A stretch of DNA of 64,000 nt from contig JAKUDP010000018.1 of NCBI GenBank assembly GCA_022570795.1, forward strand, positions 186,001-250,000. Reading direction: 5' to 3'. Position 1 is the stretch's first letter. Every line of letters begins with the position of its first letter. The notes beneath the pieces are model-generated. The model saw only the letters and a program-made list of their open reading frames with translations. It was not told the origin of the DNA and did not search any database. The stretch is from Sphaerulina vaccinii. Its lineage: Eukaryota > Ascomycota > Dothideomycetes > Mycosphaerellales > Mycosphaerellaceae. Both the position numbers and the translations under genes were made by a program. Shown in pieces: positions 20,286 to 30,437 of this stretch.

Positions 20286-21119
20286 ATGTCGTTTCAAGCT
20301 GACGTGCAGCGGTATCTCGAGGATGCCAGGAGTGCGATCGAGCACTATTTGCCTCAGGTAAGCAGACTGCGAGCGAGAGCTACCAATATAGCGACAATAC
20401 TGATCGAAGAACAACAGAACCGCAATTCACGTCTCCTACTGGCAGGTGGTGCAGCGACAGTAGCTGGAATCGTCTTATTCCCACTGGCCCACCACTTCGT
20501 GCTCGGACGACAAGTTGTGCACACTCACCCGAGTCCAGGTTCGCTCTGGGCATCAGTAGAATGCGGCGAGATCGCATCTGTCCCCAAAAGTCTTACCGAG
20601 AACTTGACTTCCAAGTCATACCGCGTAGCCCACGACAAAGTCACCAAGCACATCAAAGAAGTGACTGTTGCCCTGTCAGCAGACCCGGAACAGAACTTCA
20701 CAGGACTTCTCCGAAACAACTTCACAGCTTTCAACAAGACGCCGGCAAGCTGGTTTGTCTGGCTTGCGTACAGCAGTCCAAGTCAGAGAGAGACCTTCAA
20801 GGCGGACTACATCAACAAGCTCAAGTTTGAGAAAGGCGATGTTGTCAATGGCGCTTATCAAGTTGTGAAGAGGACTCCTCTGAAAGTTGAGTTGGCCATC
20901 TTGCCACCTCCGAACATGGAAGCTGTCAAGGGACTGTTGGTGATTATGCTGCGACCAAGGAATGAAGGTACTACCTTGATATCCGAGACTATTCAGTGGA
21001 CCGAGAAGACCAGCGGAGTGACACTGCCATTGGAGAGGTGGCTAGGCAAGTTCCTTCATGACCTTAGCGCGAGGTGGTGCGTACTCTCGGGTGCTGCTTT
21101 CCTGCGTGGGACGGTCTAG
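20286..21119 (+). CDS. Membrane-anchored hypothetical protein
   Basis: 277 residues from the ATG at 20286, with no intron needed. A predicted amphipathic N-terminal helix is followed by one membrane helix at about residues 50–72 (LLLAGGAATVAGIVLFPLAHH). The remaining 200 residues form a soluble domain with alternating strands (VVNGAYQVVKRTPLKVELA, GTTLISETIQW). The family was not recognised. Even codon use and a long uninterrupted frame support a real gene. It might be an ER- or mitochondria-anchored protein; that is a guess from topology. Confidence 0.6.
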   Translation: MSFQADVQRYLEDARSAIEHYLPQVSRLRARATNIATILIEEQQNRNSRLLLAGGAATVAGIVLFPLAHHFVLGRQVVHTHPSPGSLWASVECGEIASVPKSLTENLTSKSYRVAHDKVTKHIKEVTVALSADPEQNFTGLLRNNFTAFNKTPASWFVWLAYSSPSQRETFKADYINKLKFEKGDVVNGAYQVVKRTPLKVELAILPPPNMEAVKGLLVIMLRPRNEGTTLISETIQWTEKTSGVTLPLERWLGKFLHDLSARWCVLSGAAFLRGTV

Positions 21120-21568
21120 AATCACTTGTTGTAGATGCAACCGGGTTAAGCTGTAAAGGAAGACAGGATGCTTGAGCAGGATTGCATTCGATTCTTGAAA
21201 CACCACATGGCTTCTGGAAAGCATGGCAAGGACTGTGTCTCCGGATGTTGATTAGTCTCGATACAGATTCCTTTTGTAAGCAGAGCACGACATTCAGTGT
21301 CAGAATATAGCACATCTATAAGATGATATGCGTTAGCATGATCACGAGCGTGTAGATTCAGGGCCTCCTACAACACCATATGCCGTCTAAGTTGCCGAGA
21401 TTGGTAAACTCATGTTTGACTTCGGATGTGAGCAAGACCACTGCGACAACAGAATTGAATACGAACATCGTTCACAATATTCGTAACTTTCGAAGACCAT
21501 TCGAGAACCAGAGGCGCTAGATGCGTTGATACAGAAGACTTTGAAACTAGAAGAGGTCTGACACATTG
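21120..21568. other. Intergenic region
   Basis: No supported gene; presumed 3' and 5' untranslated sequence. Confidence 0.35.
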
Positions 21569-22522
21569 ATGCCTCCGAACAAGAAAGTCCTCGAAAGACT
21601 ATCAGAACTATCCACCTCAATTAATAAGATGGCTTCATCTTCAGGTACTACACAAGGGACTGGCCAAGTCGACAGGATGGGCCGTAACCCTCGCGACTTC
21701 AAATCTACAGAGAACACCCGACCAGACTGGAACCACGACGCTCCATTCGTCTGGACCAAAACCAAGAACCCGAACTGGAAGATCGGCGATGGAGCCAACG
21801 ACAAAGATCGTCTCTCCCAAGTAGAGCAGATCTCAATCGACCCCCATGAAGAAGGTCGCGACCCAGCTTTCAACTACCGCCTTATCACTTCAGCCGTGAT
21901 CCCTCGACCAACAGCAGTCATCTCGACAGTCTCTGCTGATGGGAAGTCTACGAACCTAGCGCCTTACAGTTTCTTTCAGGCCATGAGCCATGATCCTCCG
22001 ACATTTGTCGTAGGACATGCTGTAGGCAAGACAGCACCAAAGGACAGTTTAGCAAATTTGAAAGAAACTGGAGAGTGCGTCATCAATATCCTTACAGAAG
22101 ATATCCTAGAAGCATCAAACGCTTCAGCGATAGATACTCCTCCTGGAATCTCCGAATGGGCTCTCACAGGTCTTACTCCAGCACCTTGTATAGATGTCAA
22201 AGCTTCTAGGATAAAAGAAGCAGTTTTTGCTGTAGAGTGTAAACTTATCACAACTCACGAAGTCATGAGTCGAGCCAAACCTGGCAAAGTGGCGAATGTC
22301 ATTACTATACTTGAGGGAACGAGATTCTGGGTAAGAGAGGATGTCGTAGATGAGGAGAGGAAAATGATAGATCCTGCGAAATCAAAGCCGATTGGTAGAT
22401 TGCAGGGCATCAGCTATGGTAGGATCACAGACGCTTTTCAGATTCCGTGGCCGATATATGAGGATGTTGTTGAGAAGGCGGATAAGGATGGGTTGATTGG
22501 ACGTAAGGCTGATGGGCAATAG
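21569..22522 (+). CDS. Flavin reductase-like FMN-binding split-barrel protein
   Basis: 317 residues, single exon, ATG at 21569. An N-terminal extension of about 95 residues precedes a flavin-reductase-like split barrel. That barrel shows the typical AVIPRPTAVISTVSADG, NLAPYSFFQAMSHDPPTFVV and CVINILTE, then VECKLITTHEV and RLQGISYGRITDAF. Proteins of this family bind FMN and either reduce flavin with NAD(P)H for a partner oxygenase or act as oxidoreductases. It lies near aromatic-catabolism genes, so supplying reduced flavin there is possible but unproven. It converges on the SDR gene with 62 bases between stops. Confidence 0.8.
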   Translation: MPPNKKVLERLSELSTSINKMASSSGTTQGTGQVDRMGRNPRDFKSTENTRPDWNHDAPFVWTKTKNPNWKIGDGANDKDRLSQVEQISIDPHEEGRDPAFNYRLITSAVIPRPTAVISTVSADGKSTNLAPYSFFQAMSHDPPTFVVGHAVGKTAPKDSLANLKETGECVINILTEDILEASNASAIDTPPGISEWALTGLTPAPCIDVKASRIKEAVFAVECKLITTHEVMSRAKPGKVANVITILEGTRFWVREDVVDEERKMIDPAKSKPIGRLQGISYGRITDAFQIPWPIYEDVVEKADKDGLIGRKADGQ

Positions 22523-22584
22523 GACTCTATTGACTAGGCGTAGAATCATATATAGATCTACATAACGTGTATAGAGGTAGATGA

Positions 22585-23628
22585 TCAGAACACCATCTTA
22601 AACTTCAATTTATCCTCGTTCACGATATCTTCCTTCATCGCGACCAGATCATCCACATCCCAACTAGCAGAAAGATATCGACCCGACAGCCAATCTGGTT
22701 TCTCCTTCGCAAGCCAGACACACATGCCTGCTGGCAATTGTGGTTGATCTTTGAGCACTGATATATCACGTCAGTCGTGTCTCGAGCATAGACATGTGCT
22801 TGTACTTACTCCCCACCAGATGTGGAACATTAGCTACTGATCCAGGAGTCACAACACCACCTGGATGCATGGCAAATGACAGTAGTCCTTGGTCCTTGTA
22901 CGTAGCTGCGATGGACTCCGACAATCTGATCGATGCCATTTTGGCGATGTTGTAGAGAAATGGTGGCATTTCGACGATGTGTGCTGCTAGGCTGGAGATG
23001 TTGATTAGAGTCTTTCCTTCGCTCTTCAGGAGGAGTGGAATTAGTTTGTTGGCGGCGTAGACGACGGAGAGATAGTTGAGTTCAGTACTCTCCTGCCAGT
23101 CCTTGGTTGAGTTCTCGTGTAAGGCTTGTAAGAAGGAGGATGGGAAGCGTCCACCACCTGCATTGCAGACGAGGCAGTCTAGACGACCATTGCACTCCGA
23201 TTCGACGAGGGAGGCGATGTCATCGTAAGTCTCGGGCTTAGTGGCATCTCCAACATGTACGGCAACGTTGATCGAAGACGCATGCTTCTCTGCTAGGATT
23301 TCTGCTTTGACTCTTTCGAGCTCGGAAGCTGTGCGAGCCACAAGGATGATGTTGGTTGCGCCGGCTTGAGCGAATGCTTTGGCGATGTGCTCGCCCATGC
23401 CGTAGGAGGCTCCTGTCACAAGTGCGGTGTAGCCATCGGACAAATCGATGTTCTTGGGATCAATGCTTGGGTAGATGTCTCTACGGATTGTCTTGGTGAA
23501 GTTGAGGCCCCAGGGGTGCGGCTGAAGGAGAAATGTCAACGTTTGAGTGATCACTGTGGAATGATCAAGATTGGTAGTACCTTGGGGTCGCTTTGATCGC
23601 GCTGTAGGAGCTTATCGAAAGAAGCCAT
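22585..23628 (-). CDS. Short-chain dehydrogenase/reductase, three exons
   Basis: Exons on the minus strand: 23628–23581, 23521–22810 and 22757–22585; phases agree and give 310 residues. Exon 1 is MASFDKLLQRDQSDPK. The Rossmann motif is TGASYGMG, the NAG motif appears as CNAGGG, and the catalytic triad is Ser in INISSLAAH with Tyr and Lys in YNIAK. After the triad, MHPGGVVTPG follows the usual PG turn. The cofactor could be NAD or NADP. The substrate is unknown. Introns are GTACTA…TTCAG and GTAAGT…ATCAG. Confidence 0.85.
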
Positions 23629-24364
23629 CTTGATGTTCCCAGCTGTAGCGCGTTGGATTGCAAGTTAGGTCTCGTTCCAGGTATATGTGCTCTGTGCATA
23701 GCGTTGGAGTGGTATGGGAGGAGCTGCAATCCTTTCGGATCTGGAAGCCTGTCAGCAACAGCACATCGTCTCAGAACGATCAGCTGCGAGTTGGGGCACT
23801 TTCTCAAAGCCCTACTTTCGAACCCGAACACAACAGTGCTACTCTGTAGGCGACTCGTTCGCAACGTTGCGTGTCACATCGCTACTGAGTAAGCACATAC
23901 CACTGCTGCTCCGTTGTGTAGCGGACACGCACATAAGTCCAGAGGTATTGCCGACATGGTAGAAGCAGTTTGCGACTCGTGACTTTGTACATTTACATAT
24001 CCTGACTGCAGGTAGCAGAGAACGTCACATAGAGCTGAAGTGATCAGATGACACTGAACAGCAGTCTCTGCACTTCCTTGCCTACCCTGCAGCCAGCAGC
24101 AGAGACAGACCGCGCTGGATTCTTGCTTTCGGCTTGGAGACTCAAGACGCTTCAGTGCCGAGTATCGCGCTAGCACGGCTTTCTTCGAGAAGTGTCTGAC
24201 GCTTCCAGTGGCAAGCAAACGCACATGTCGTAAGAAAATGAATCTCCTTGTCTTTGAGGCGCCTCTGTCCAGCAAACATGCTGAGGCGAGATAAGAAGCT
24301 CGAACTCAGTACCTCTGTAATAGCACATCAGACTCACCTTCAACCCACTTGAGCAACCACCGAG
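23629..24364. other. Intergenic region, no supported gene
   Basis: Promoter space between the SDR (minus) and the small protein at 24365 (plus). The short frames here have no domain. Confidence 0.35.
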
Positions 24365-24712
24365 ATGAGCTCCAGCAAAGACACCAAGAACGACTGGCCA
24401 ACTCCATCCGACACGGCCATGGCCAAGGAAGCAGTGGACGAAGGATTCGAGGAGCCCTTCGACATAATCAAGAAGAAGGATCTCAACGAGCCATTCGTCG
24501 ACGTCAAGGAAATGATCAAGAGGGACGGTATCCCACCACCAGAGGAGTGCGGTAACGGCGACGTGGCCAAGAACAAGTGGACTTTCTTCGCAGGAGACAA
24601 GAAGACTGAGGCAGAGAAGTTGCGCGAGGCGGAGAAGAAGTACGCCGCCGACAAGAGGGCTAAGATGGAGGCTGAGGGCCAGGGCAAGGCCGTGGACGAG
24701 GACGGAATCTGA
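24365..24712 (+). CDS. Small hydrophilic Lys/Glu-rich protein, unknown function
   Basis: 115 residues, single exon with a CA-rich leader before the ATG. The composition is strongly charged (KKTEAEKLREAEKKYAADKR), with no membrane segment or signal. It has the look of an intrinsically disordered, possibly stress-related protein; that is inference only. GC-rich third positions and lysine codons ending in G suggest good expression. Confidence 0.55.
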   Translation: MSSSKDTKNDWPTPSDTAMAKEAVDEGFEEPFDIIKKKDLNEPFVDVKEMIKRDGIPPPEECGNGDVAKNKWTFFAGDKKTEAEKLREAEKKYAADKRAKMEAEGQGKAVDEDGI

Positions 24713-25601
24713 TAAGTTGGACTTGTAGCGTTGTGGGAGATGGTCGCTGTGCTTGTGGTACCATCAGTGAATTTGTCGATGGTCGTGGTGGTCGAAATGT
24801 CTCAATGGCCTCAATGGCCTCGATGGCCTCAATGGCCTCCCTGGTAAGTCTCGGCGCTTTGCTTCGTAGGTCTTCTGGTATGTATTGCCAGTCTTGGATC
24901 TTGAGGTCAGAAATGCCTTTCCATTCTTCTGAATCCGATGCTTTTGCGAACATGTGACTCTTGTTGGTAGTGTTGGTCGATGAGAAGTCCGCCGGGGTCG
25001 AAAAGTGTGTTACTCCACGTTTTCGGATTCACCAACCTGAAACTGCCAAGCATCGGCTCGGATTCTTCTTTAGTTCTATCATCTGCCTCTGCCTCCGTCC
25101 AGTCCCGTCGTGTTCATCAACAACACCAACAAGTTCATCATGTTGATCGTCCACGTTGTGGACACCATCTCCAGCTCTTTGACTTCCTTCGTCTCAAGAA
25201 GCGTGACCACTGCCTGAGGTGTGAACAGCTCACAAGGTACACAGCCGAGACCAGCACAGTGACGGACCGAGAGAGCTGAGCTCCCAGTAAGCCGGAGCTT
25301 CTACCATTGAACCACTACCTGTACGGACCATACGGACAGTCTTGGTAACAGGCGATGCCGCACGATACGTGTACTGCATGCTCGACCATGGGGTAAGTGT
25401 CGGCGGATAGTGAGCTTATTTACACCTCTTCCCATACAAAAGCTGTAATAATAAGCCCTCCATAACTTGCTCGTTCGAACGAAGCTCGTTGAACATTGAT
25501 ATCATTTCGCATTACTTCGCGATCCTGCCAACATACAAGAACATCCCGAACATCAAAACTTTCCTCCAACCAGGCTCTCGTACAGCAACAAATCAAGCAC
25601 A
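24713..25601. other. Intergenic region with short repeat and tRNA-like half
   Basis: It holds the 9-base repeat listed separately. On the minus strand around 25283–25314 there is a stretch resembling the D-arm of a glycine-type tRNA (TGGTTCAATGGTAGAAGC) but with no matching T-arm or acceptor strand. No gene is supported. Confidence 0.35.
24801..24836. repeat. Four tandem 9-base units (CTCAATGGC)
   Basis: Four units follow one another; the third has G for A at position 4. A degenerate fifth unit may precede it. The repeat lies just downstream of the small hydrophilic gene, in non-coding sequence. Confidence 0.8.
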
Positions 25602-26618
25602 ATGAAGGGAAAGGTAGCTTTGGAAGAGGCTTTTGCTCTCCCACGCAATGCAGAGAAGACACAATGGTGGGCTGGCCTGTTCGCAGTCGATCCTGCCAAG
25701 CATACGCGAGAGATCAATGATATCAACAAGCTCCGTATCGAGAAGATGGATGCCCACGGAGTGGGCTACAAGATCCTATCATACACAGCACCCGGAGTTC
25801 AAGATGTCTGGAATAAAGCCGAAGCAGATGCCCTAGCAGTCGAAGTCAACGACCATCTCGCCAAAGAAATCAAAGGCTTCGAAGACCGCCTAGGAGGTTT
25901 CGCCACACTTTCTATGCACGACCCCAAGACTGCGGCTGATGAGTTGAGGAGATGTGTGACGCAGTATGGATTCAAGGGTGCCCTCGTAAACGATACTCAA
26001 CGAAACGACGAATCTGGCACAGGCATGATCTTCTACGATACGCCTGACTGGGATGTGTTCTGGTCTACAGTTCAGGAACTCGACGTGCCTTTCTATCTTC
26101 ACCCAAGGAATCCTACTGGAGTCTTCTACGAGAAGTTGTGGGAGCCGAGAAAGTGGTTGTTGGGTCCACCACTCTCTTTCGCGCAGGGTGTATCTCTTCA
26201 CCTCCTCGGAATGGTAACGAACGGCACATTTGATCGTTTCCCCAAACTCCAAGTCGTCATTGGTCACTTAGGTGAACACATCCCCTTCGACCTCTGGAGA
26301 ATCAACCACTGGTTCGAAGACGTCAAGAAGCCTCTTGGACTAGACTGCAAGAAGACTATCAGAGATTATTTCCAGCAAAACATCTGGATCACAACTTCTG
26401 GACACTTCTCGACGCCGACGTTGGAGTATTGTATTAAGGAGATTGGCGTTGAGAGGATATTGTTTTCTATTGATTATCCTTTTGAGTCGTTTGAGGATGC
26501 TTGTAATTGGTATGATACTGTTGAACTTGGAGGTGATGAGAAGAGTGTGAAGGCTATTGGAAGGGATAATGCCGCGAAGTTGTTTAAACTTGGAGCGTTC
26601 AAGGATGATAAGGCATAG
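25602..26618 (+). CDS. Amidohydrolase-2 decarboxylase (2,3-dihydroxybenzoate/salicylate decarboxylase type)
   Basis: 338 residues, single exon. The start MKGKVALEEAF carries the metal-site Glu that replaces HxH in the dihydroxybenzoate/resorcylate decarboxylase branch. Further signs are FYLHPRNPTG (metal His), VIGHLGEHIPFDLWRINHW (catalytic His) and ILFSIDYPFESFEDA (metal Asp). Members remove CO2 from 2,3-dihydroxybenzoate, 2,6-dihydroxybenzoate or salicylate without an organic cofactor. Within this cluster, catechol would be the expected product if 2,3-dihydroxybenzoate is the substrate. The exact substrate cannot be decided from sequence. Confidence 0.85.
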   Translation: MKGKVALEEAFALPRNAEKTQWWAGLFAVDPAKHTREINDINKLRIEKMDAHGVGYKILSYTAPGVQDVWNKAEADALAVEVNDHLAKEIKGFEDRLGGFATLSMHDPKTAADELRRCVTQYGFKGALVNDTQRNDESGTGMIFYDTPDWDVFWSTVQELDVPFYLHPRNPTGVFYEKLWEPRKWLLGPPLSFAQGVSLHLLGMVTNGTFDRFPKLQVVIGHLGEHIPFDLWRINHWFEDVKKPLGLDCKKTIRDYFQQNIWITTSGHFSTPTLEYCIKEIGVERILFSIDYPFESFEDACNWYDTVELGGDEKSVKAIGRDNAAKLFKLGAFKDDKA

Positions 26619-26974
26619 ATAGATATAGATGTGAAAGGTTGAGATAAACGATCATGTCTCCAGTCTCTGTTGGTCAACAATTGATCTCCACTCATGCTAG
26701 CGTTCACTCCGATGCCACAGTTGATAGATCATATCCGGAGAGGCAATACGTTCGAGGCCCGTGTGAGAGTGCAAAGCATAACTTTTGCTTGTCTTTTCCT
26801 TGACAATAACCCTCGTAGCCATCGACGAGGCACTACTGAGTATTGTTATTCGACAAGACGCATTGAAACTTGTCTCTACCATCACATGGAGAGACATGAG
26901 ACGCAAAGTTCCAGAAAGCGTCTCAAGCATAGCATAGTCGTCATCATCATACATACACCTCTCTACCAACCAAC
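26619..26974. other. Convergent intergenic space
   Basis: 3' regions of the decarboxylase (plus) and the dioxygenase (minus). No gene seen. Confidence 0.35.
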
Positions 26975-28127
26975 CTATTGCGCACCACTAGAAACAGATG
27001 GCTTATCACCAGCAGCCTTCTCATCATCCCTCGCCAAAGCAACATCATACTGCAAATCCCACTCCGCTTGTGGATCACCCTTTCTAGGCTCAAACTTAAC
27101 AACAAGAGAATCTTTGACAGCGAACACAGAGTCGTCATCCAAGTATTTCGACTCAGCATCAAAGATCTGAGTCGTGATAGGCTTGTGACCTTCGTGTTGC
27201 ACGATATAGTGGATATGTGCTGGTCTGTAAGGGTGGCGATCCATGAGTTGGAGAAGTTTTCCTGCTGGGCCGTCGAAGGGGACCTGGAATGCACGTTAGC
27301 ATGGAAGGGAAGATGAGAAGCCGCTCTGAAAGACGCGCATTTCGAAACACGATGTGCTTTGGACTTACCGGATAAGGAGTCGGGCGGAGACAGTAGAATG
27401 CGTATTCGCCCTTTTCGTTTGTGTAGAATTTGCCGCGGAGGTTGTGCTCGACTTGGTCTTCGTCTTGTTGTTCGTAGAGGCCTTGTTTGAATCATGTTAG
27501 TAAGTAGCAGTGACTTGAAGAGGAGAGAGATTATAATATACCGTTCGTGCTAGCTTGCCATACATCGACAGAAGCATTTGGGATTGGCTTGCCAGTCTTT
27601 GCATCTGTGACTGTGCCGTGAAGGTATGCAACTTGACCATCCTTGGGAGTATTGAAAGTGATTGTGCTGCCGAAGTCTCTCACTGGATGATCATGTCTGA
27701 AGAAAGGACCAAGAATTGCAGAAGCTGTGGCTGCATCGTCTGCTTCTGCGGCTTTTCGTACTGTGATGTCGTCGACCAATCTGAAATCGAGTCAGTCTCA
27801 ACATCAGCAACAGAGAATGAAAGACACCTACGACTCAAGTCCAATAACATCACACATCAATTGGCCTTCATTTCTCCTCTCATTGCTCATCTGACCAGCC
27901 CAGTTGATGAGCTGGACTCCCGCCATCCATTCATCGACTGTTAGATTGACTTCTCTGGCAAAGTCGTGAATGTGGCGAATCAGTGGGCCAAGAACTTCTC
28001 GAAGACGGTCATCAGTCTTTGGGCCCATGGCCTTGATGATATTCTCGGTCCATTCCTTTCCAAGACCGACATCTGGTGTCTGGACTGCTGAGGCCTTGCT
28101 GGCTCCGTTGACTCCGTTGGTTGCCAT
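26975..28127 (-). CDS. Intradiol ring-cleavage dioxygenase (catechol/hydroxyquinol 1,2-dioxygenase type), four exons
   Basis: Minus-strand exons: 28127–27832, 27780–27542, 27481–27369 and 27283–26975; all phases agree and give 318 residues. The N-terminal helical dimerisation domain (LGPLIRHIHDFAREVNLTV) is followed by the dioxygenase barrel with GPFFRHDHP and GKPIPNASVDVWQAS. The Fe(III) ligands are visible as Tyr in TPYPVPFDGPAG and Tyr-His-His in RHPYRPAHIHYI. The RHPYRPAH form resembles hydroxyquinol dioxygenases more than classic catechol ones. The enzyme opens a catechol between the hydroxyls to a muconate. Intron 2 ends in the less common AAG. The gene is divergent from the salicylate hydroxylase-like gene. 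Confidence 0.9.
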
Positions 28128-28200
28128 TCTTGCTATGTCTTCTTGTGTGATATGGATAGATAATAGGTAAGCAGTGAAGTCTCTTCAACGGATGAAGTAA

Positions 28201-28240
28201 GTGGTTCTAGAGGATGGAGGGTGGATCTAGAGGATGGAGA
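28201..28240. repeat. Two 20-base tandem repeats in divergent promoter
   Basis: 28201–28220 and 28221–28240 differ at only two positions and share TCTAGAGGATGGAG. The spacing equals about two helical turns. Confidence 0.75.
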
Positions 28241-28577
28241 GTGTACGCAAGTTGGATAAGCAGCTTTAGAGCATTCAGTATTCGTCCCTGGTTTGCCGTA
28301 GGGTGTTGGTTAACTTGGTTTGCCTGGTCTTCTTCCGAAAGCCTCTAGGCTCTACTTCCGACCTCCTCACTTCAAGGGCTATCGGATGTCCTTGGCGCAG
28401 CGTCGGCAGCTGTGAGCGAGGACTTTCCTTGAACCAGGCTCAACCTCGGGAAGTGCCAGAAAGGGCTGGGAAAGGTTCGAGACTTCTGGCTTTGCGTTCC
28501 CTTCTCCTCGTTACAACAACAAACACTCCATATCGAAAAGTGATATGGACTCACCGTGAGAGTCGCCAGATGCTCTC

Positions 28578-28603
28578 GACGGATAGAGCACTCTGACGAC
28601 GGA
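28578..28603 (+). promoter_or_regulatory. Paired GACGGA boxes, candidate Zn2Cys6 operator
   Basis: GACGGA occurs at 28578–28583 and 28598–28603, on the same face of the helix (20 bases apart). It contains the CGG triplet recognised by many Zn2Cys6 proteins. This is a candidate only. Confidence 0.3.
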
Positions 28604-28924
28604 CAAAGCCTCGCAAGCGACTCGAGTTGCCTGGAGAGCTCTCGATGGGCGAGACTCTCCGTTGCGTGTGCGTGGGTGCACGATCCGAGCACCCGCTTAT
28701 CGTCCACACAGTCAGCGGAAGTCGTTCAGCGACCTGTGACGGTCACGGATGGAAGCGAACCACAAGCGAAGATTGATAACAGTGTAGCATTTAGATGTCT
28801 TCAAAAGAACTCTACAAGATCATCTGCAGCACAAACATTCATCACAGGACGTCCAGACAAGATCGAGCTTCATCAAGATTCTATCAAACATCAAGTACCA
28901 AATATCAGCTCAGAATCTGACATC

Positions 28925-30437
28925 ATGACGCAACCTGGATCGAACTGGAAGCCTTTCGACATTGCAGTCGTCGGCGGTGGTATCGGCGGTGTAGCAGTTG
29001 CTATTGCCCTGAGGAGAGCAGGCCACAAAGTCACTATCTATGAGCGAGCAGACTATGCCGGCGAAGTTGGTGCATCGATCTCCTGCGCAGCAAATGGCAT
29101 GAAGTGGCTGCGAGAGTGGGATGTCGACATCGAGAAAGGTGATGGTGTCTACCTTCGCAAGCTGATCAACCGCGACTGGAAGACTGGCGAGCCTGTCAGT
29201 GTCTACGATCTTGGAGACTATGAATCGAAATGGGGCAACCCGTGAGTGATATGAGTGAAAGATGTGAACGAAGCTAACCTTTTCCAGTTACTACATGTTC
29301 CACAGACAAGACATGCACAAGATGCTCATGGACACTGCCACACAAGAAGAAGGAACCGGCACGCCTGTCAAGCTTATTGTTAACCACAAGGTATGTTACA
29401 AATGTTCCGATCCATGCCTCTCGCATATTCCGCATACCAACCGATGCTGACTTATGCTTATCAAGTGCGTTGATGTCGACACACCCACCGGCAAGATCAC
29501 ATTCGCCAACGGCGTCCAAGCCCAACACGATGTTGTCATCGGTGCCGACGGCATTGGTTCCCAAATCCGAAAGATCATTGGCATCCAAGTCGAGAAGCGT
29601 CCAGCCGATTCTTCATGCCTGCACGCCAATGTCATGACCAAGGATGCCGTTGCTAAGGGCTTCGTCGACTACAGTGTCAACAGCGCTATCGAATACTGGG
29701 GCGGCCACCACAGCTGGAACAAGATCGTGCTCTCCCCTTGCAACTCCGGAAGTCTACTTTCATACTACTGCTTCTTCCCAAGAGAGAAGGGTGACTTCAC
29801 AGAACAGAAGTGGGACGCAGAGAGTACAGTTGAAGATCTCCTCGCGCCATACCCTGACCTCGACACCGGAGTCCGAAACCATCTCTCTATCGGCCAAGAA
29901 ATCCGTCCTTGGAGATTGTGGGTCCACCAGCCTTACTCTCACTGGCAAAAGGGCGTCGCATGTATCATGGGCGACGCAGCACATCCCATGATGCCCGATC
30001 AAAGTCAAGGCGCATGCATGGCTCTCGAAGATTCCGCTGCCCTCGGCCTCGTCTTCCAGAAAGATTTCTTCCCGGGCAGTGTTGAAGAAGCTCTCAAGCT
30101 ATACGAGCGAGTCCGACACCCAAGAGCGAGCAAAGTCCAAGCTGCTTCTGCACGTGCGAGAGAAAACATCCATGAACGTATTGGTTTCTCGGACAACACG
30201 GACAACCCGCTGTACAAAGTCAAGGACGAGAACAAGAAATTGACGATGACGGAAATGAATAGCTATGACATGCGAGAGGACATCAGGACTAAGTGGCCTC
30301 AACAGTGGCCATTGGGTGAGATCCGCCTGCCGAATGGTCTGGCTCCTGAGTTCAGTCCTGCTGCTGTGTCAAAGGCTGCACCTGCGGTTTCGAATGGCGC
30401 GCCTGAGAAGGCTGGTGTTGCTGTTGCTGCACACTAG
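28925..30437 (+). CDS. FAD-dependent monooxygenase, salicylate hydroxylase type, three exons
   Basis: Exons 28925–29241, 29288–29390 and 29466–30437 join in phase and give 463 residues. Class A flavoprotein motifs are present: VVGGGIGGVAVAIALRRAG (FAD dinucleotide), the DG motif IGADGIGSQIRK, and the GD motif MGDAAHPMMPDQSQGACMA. The salicylate hydroxylase branch converts salicylate plus NAD(P)H and O2 to catechol with loss of CO2. Location beside an intradiol dioxygenase supports that role, but related enzymes act on other hydroxybenzoates. The last 35 residues are Ala/Val-rich and poorly conserved in style. The intron before exon 3 ends in AAG. Confidence 0.87.

Larger units (their letters stand above)
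28128..28924. promoter_or_regulatory. Divergent promoter of ring-cleavage dioxygenase and FAD monooxygenase
   Basis: The 797-base interval between oppositely transcribed cluster genes contains two repeat signals listed separately: a 20-base tandem repeat at 28201–28240 and two GACGGA boxes 20 bases apart at 28578 and 28598. CGG-type triplets are typical contacts of Zn2Cys6 regulators, one of which lies in this cluster. Confidence 0.45.

Noticed and set aside
24733..24957. ORF encoding repeated Met-Ala-Ser
   Set aside because: It is produced by the 9-base DNA repeat and lacks other coding signs.
25240..25320. tRNA-like sequence on the minus strand
   Set aside because: Only a D-arm-like half is present; no 7-base anticodon loop, T-arm or acceptor pairing could be built.
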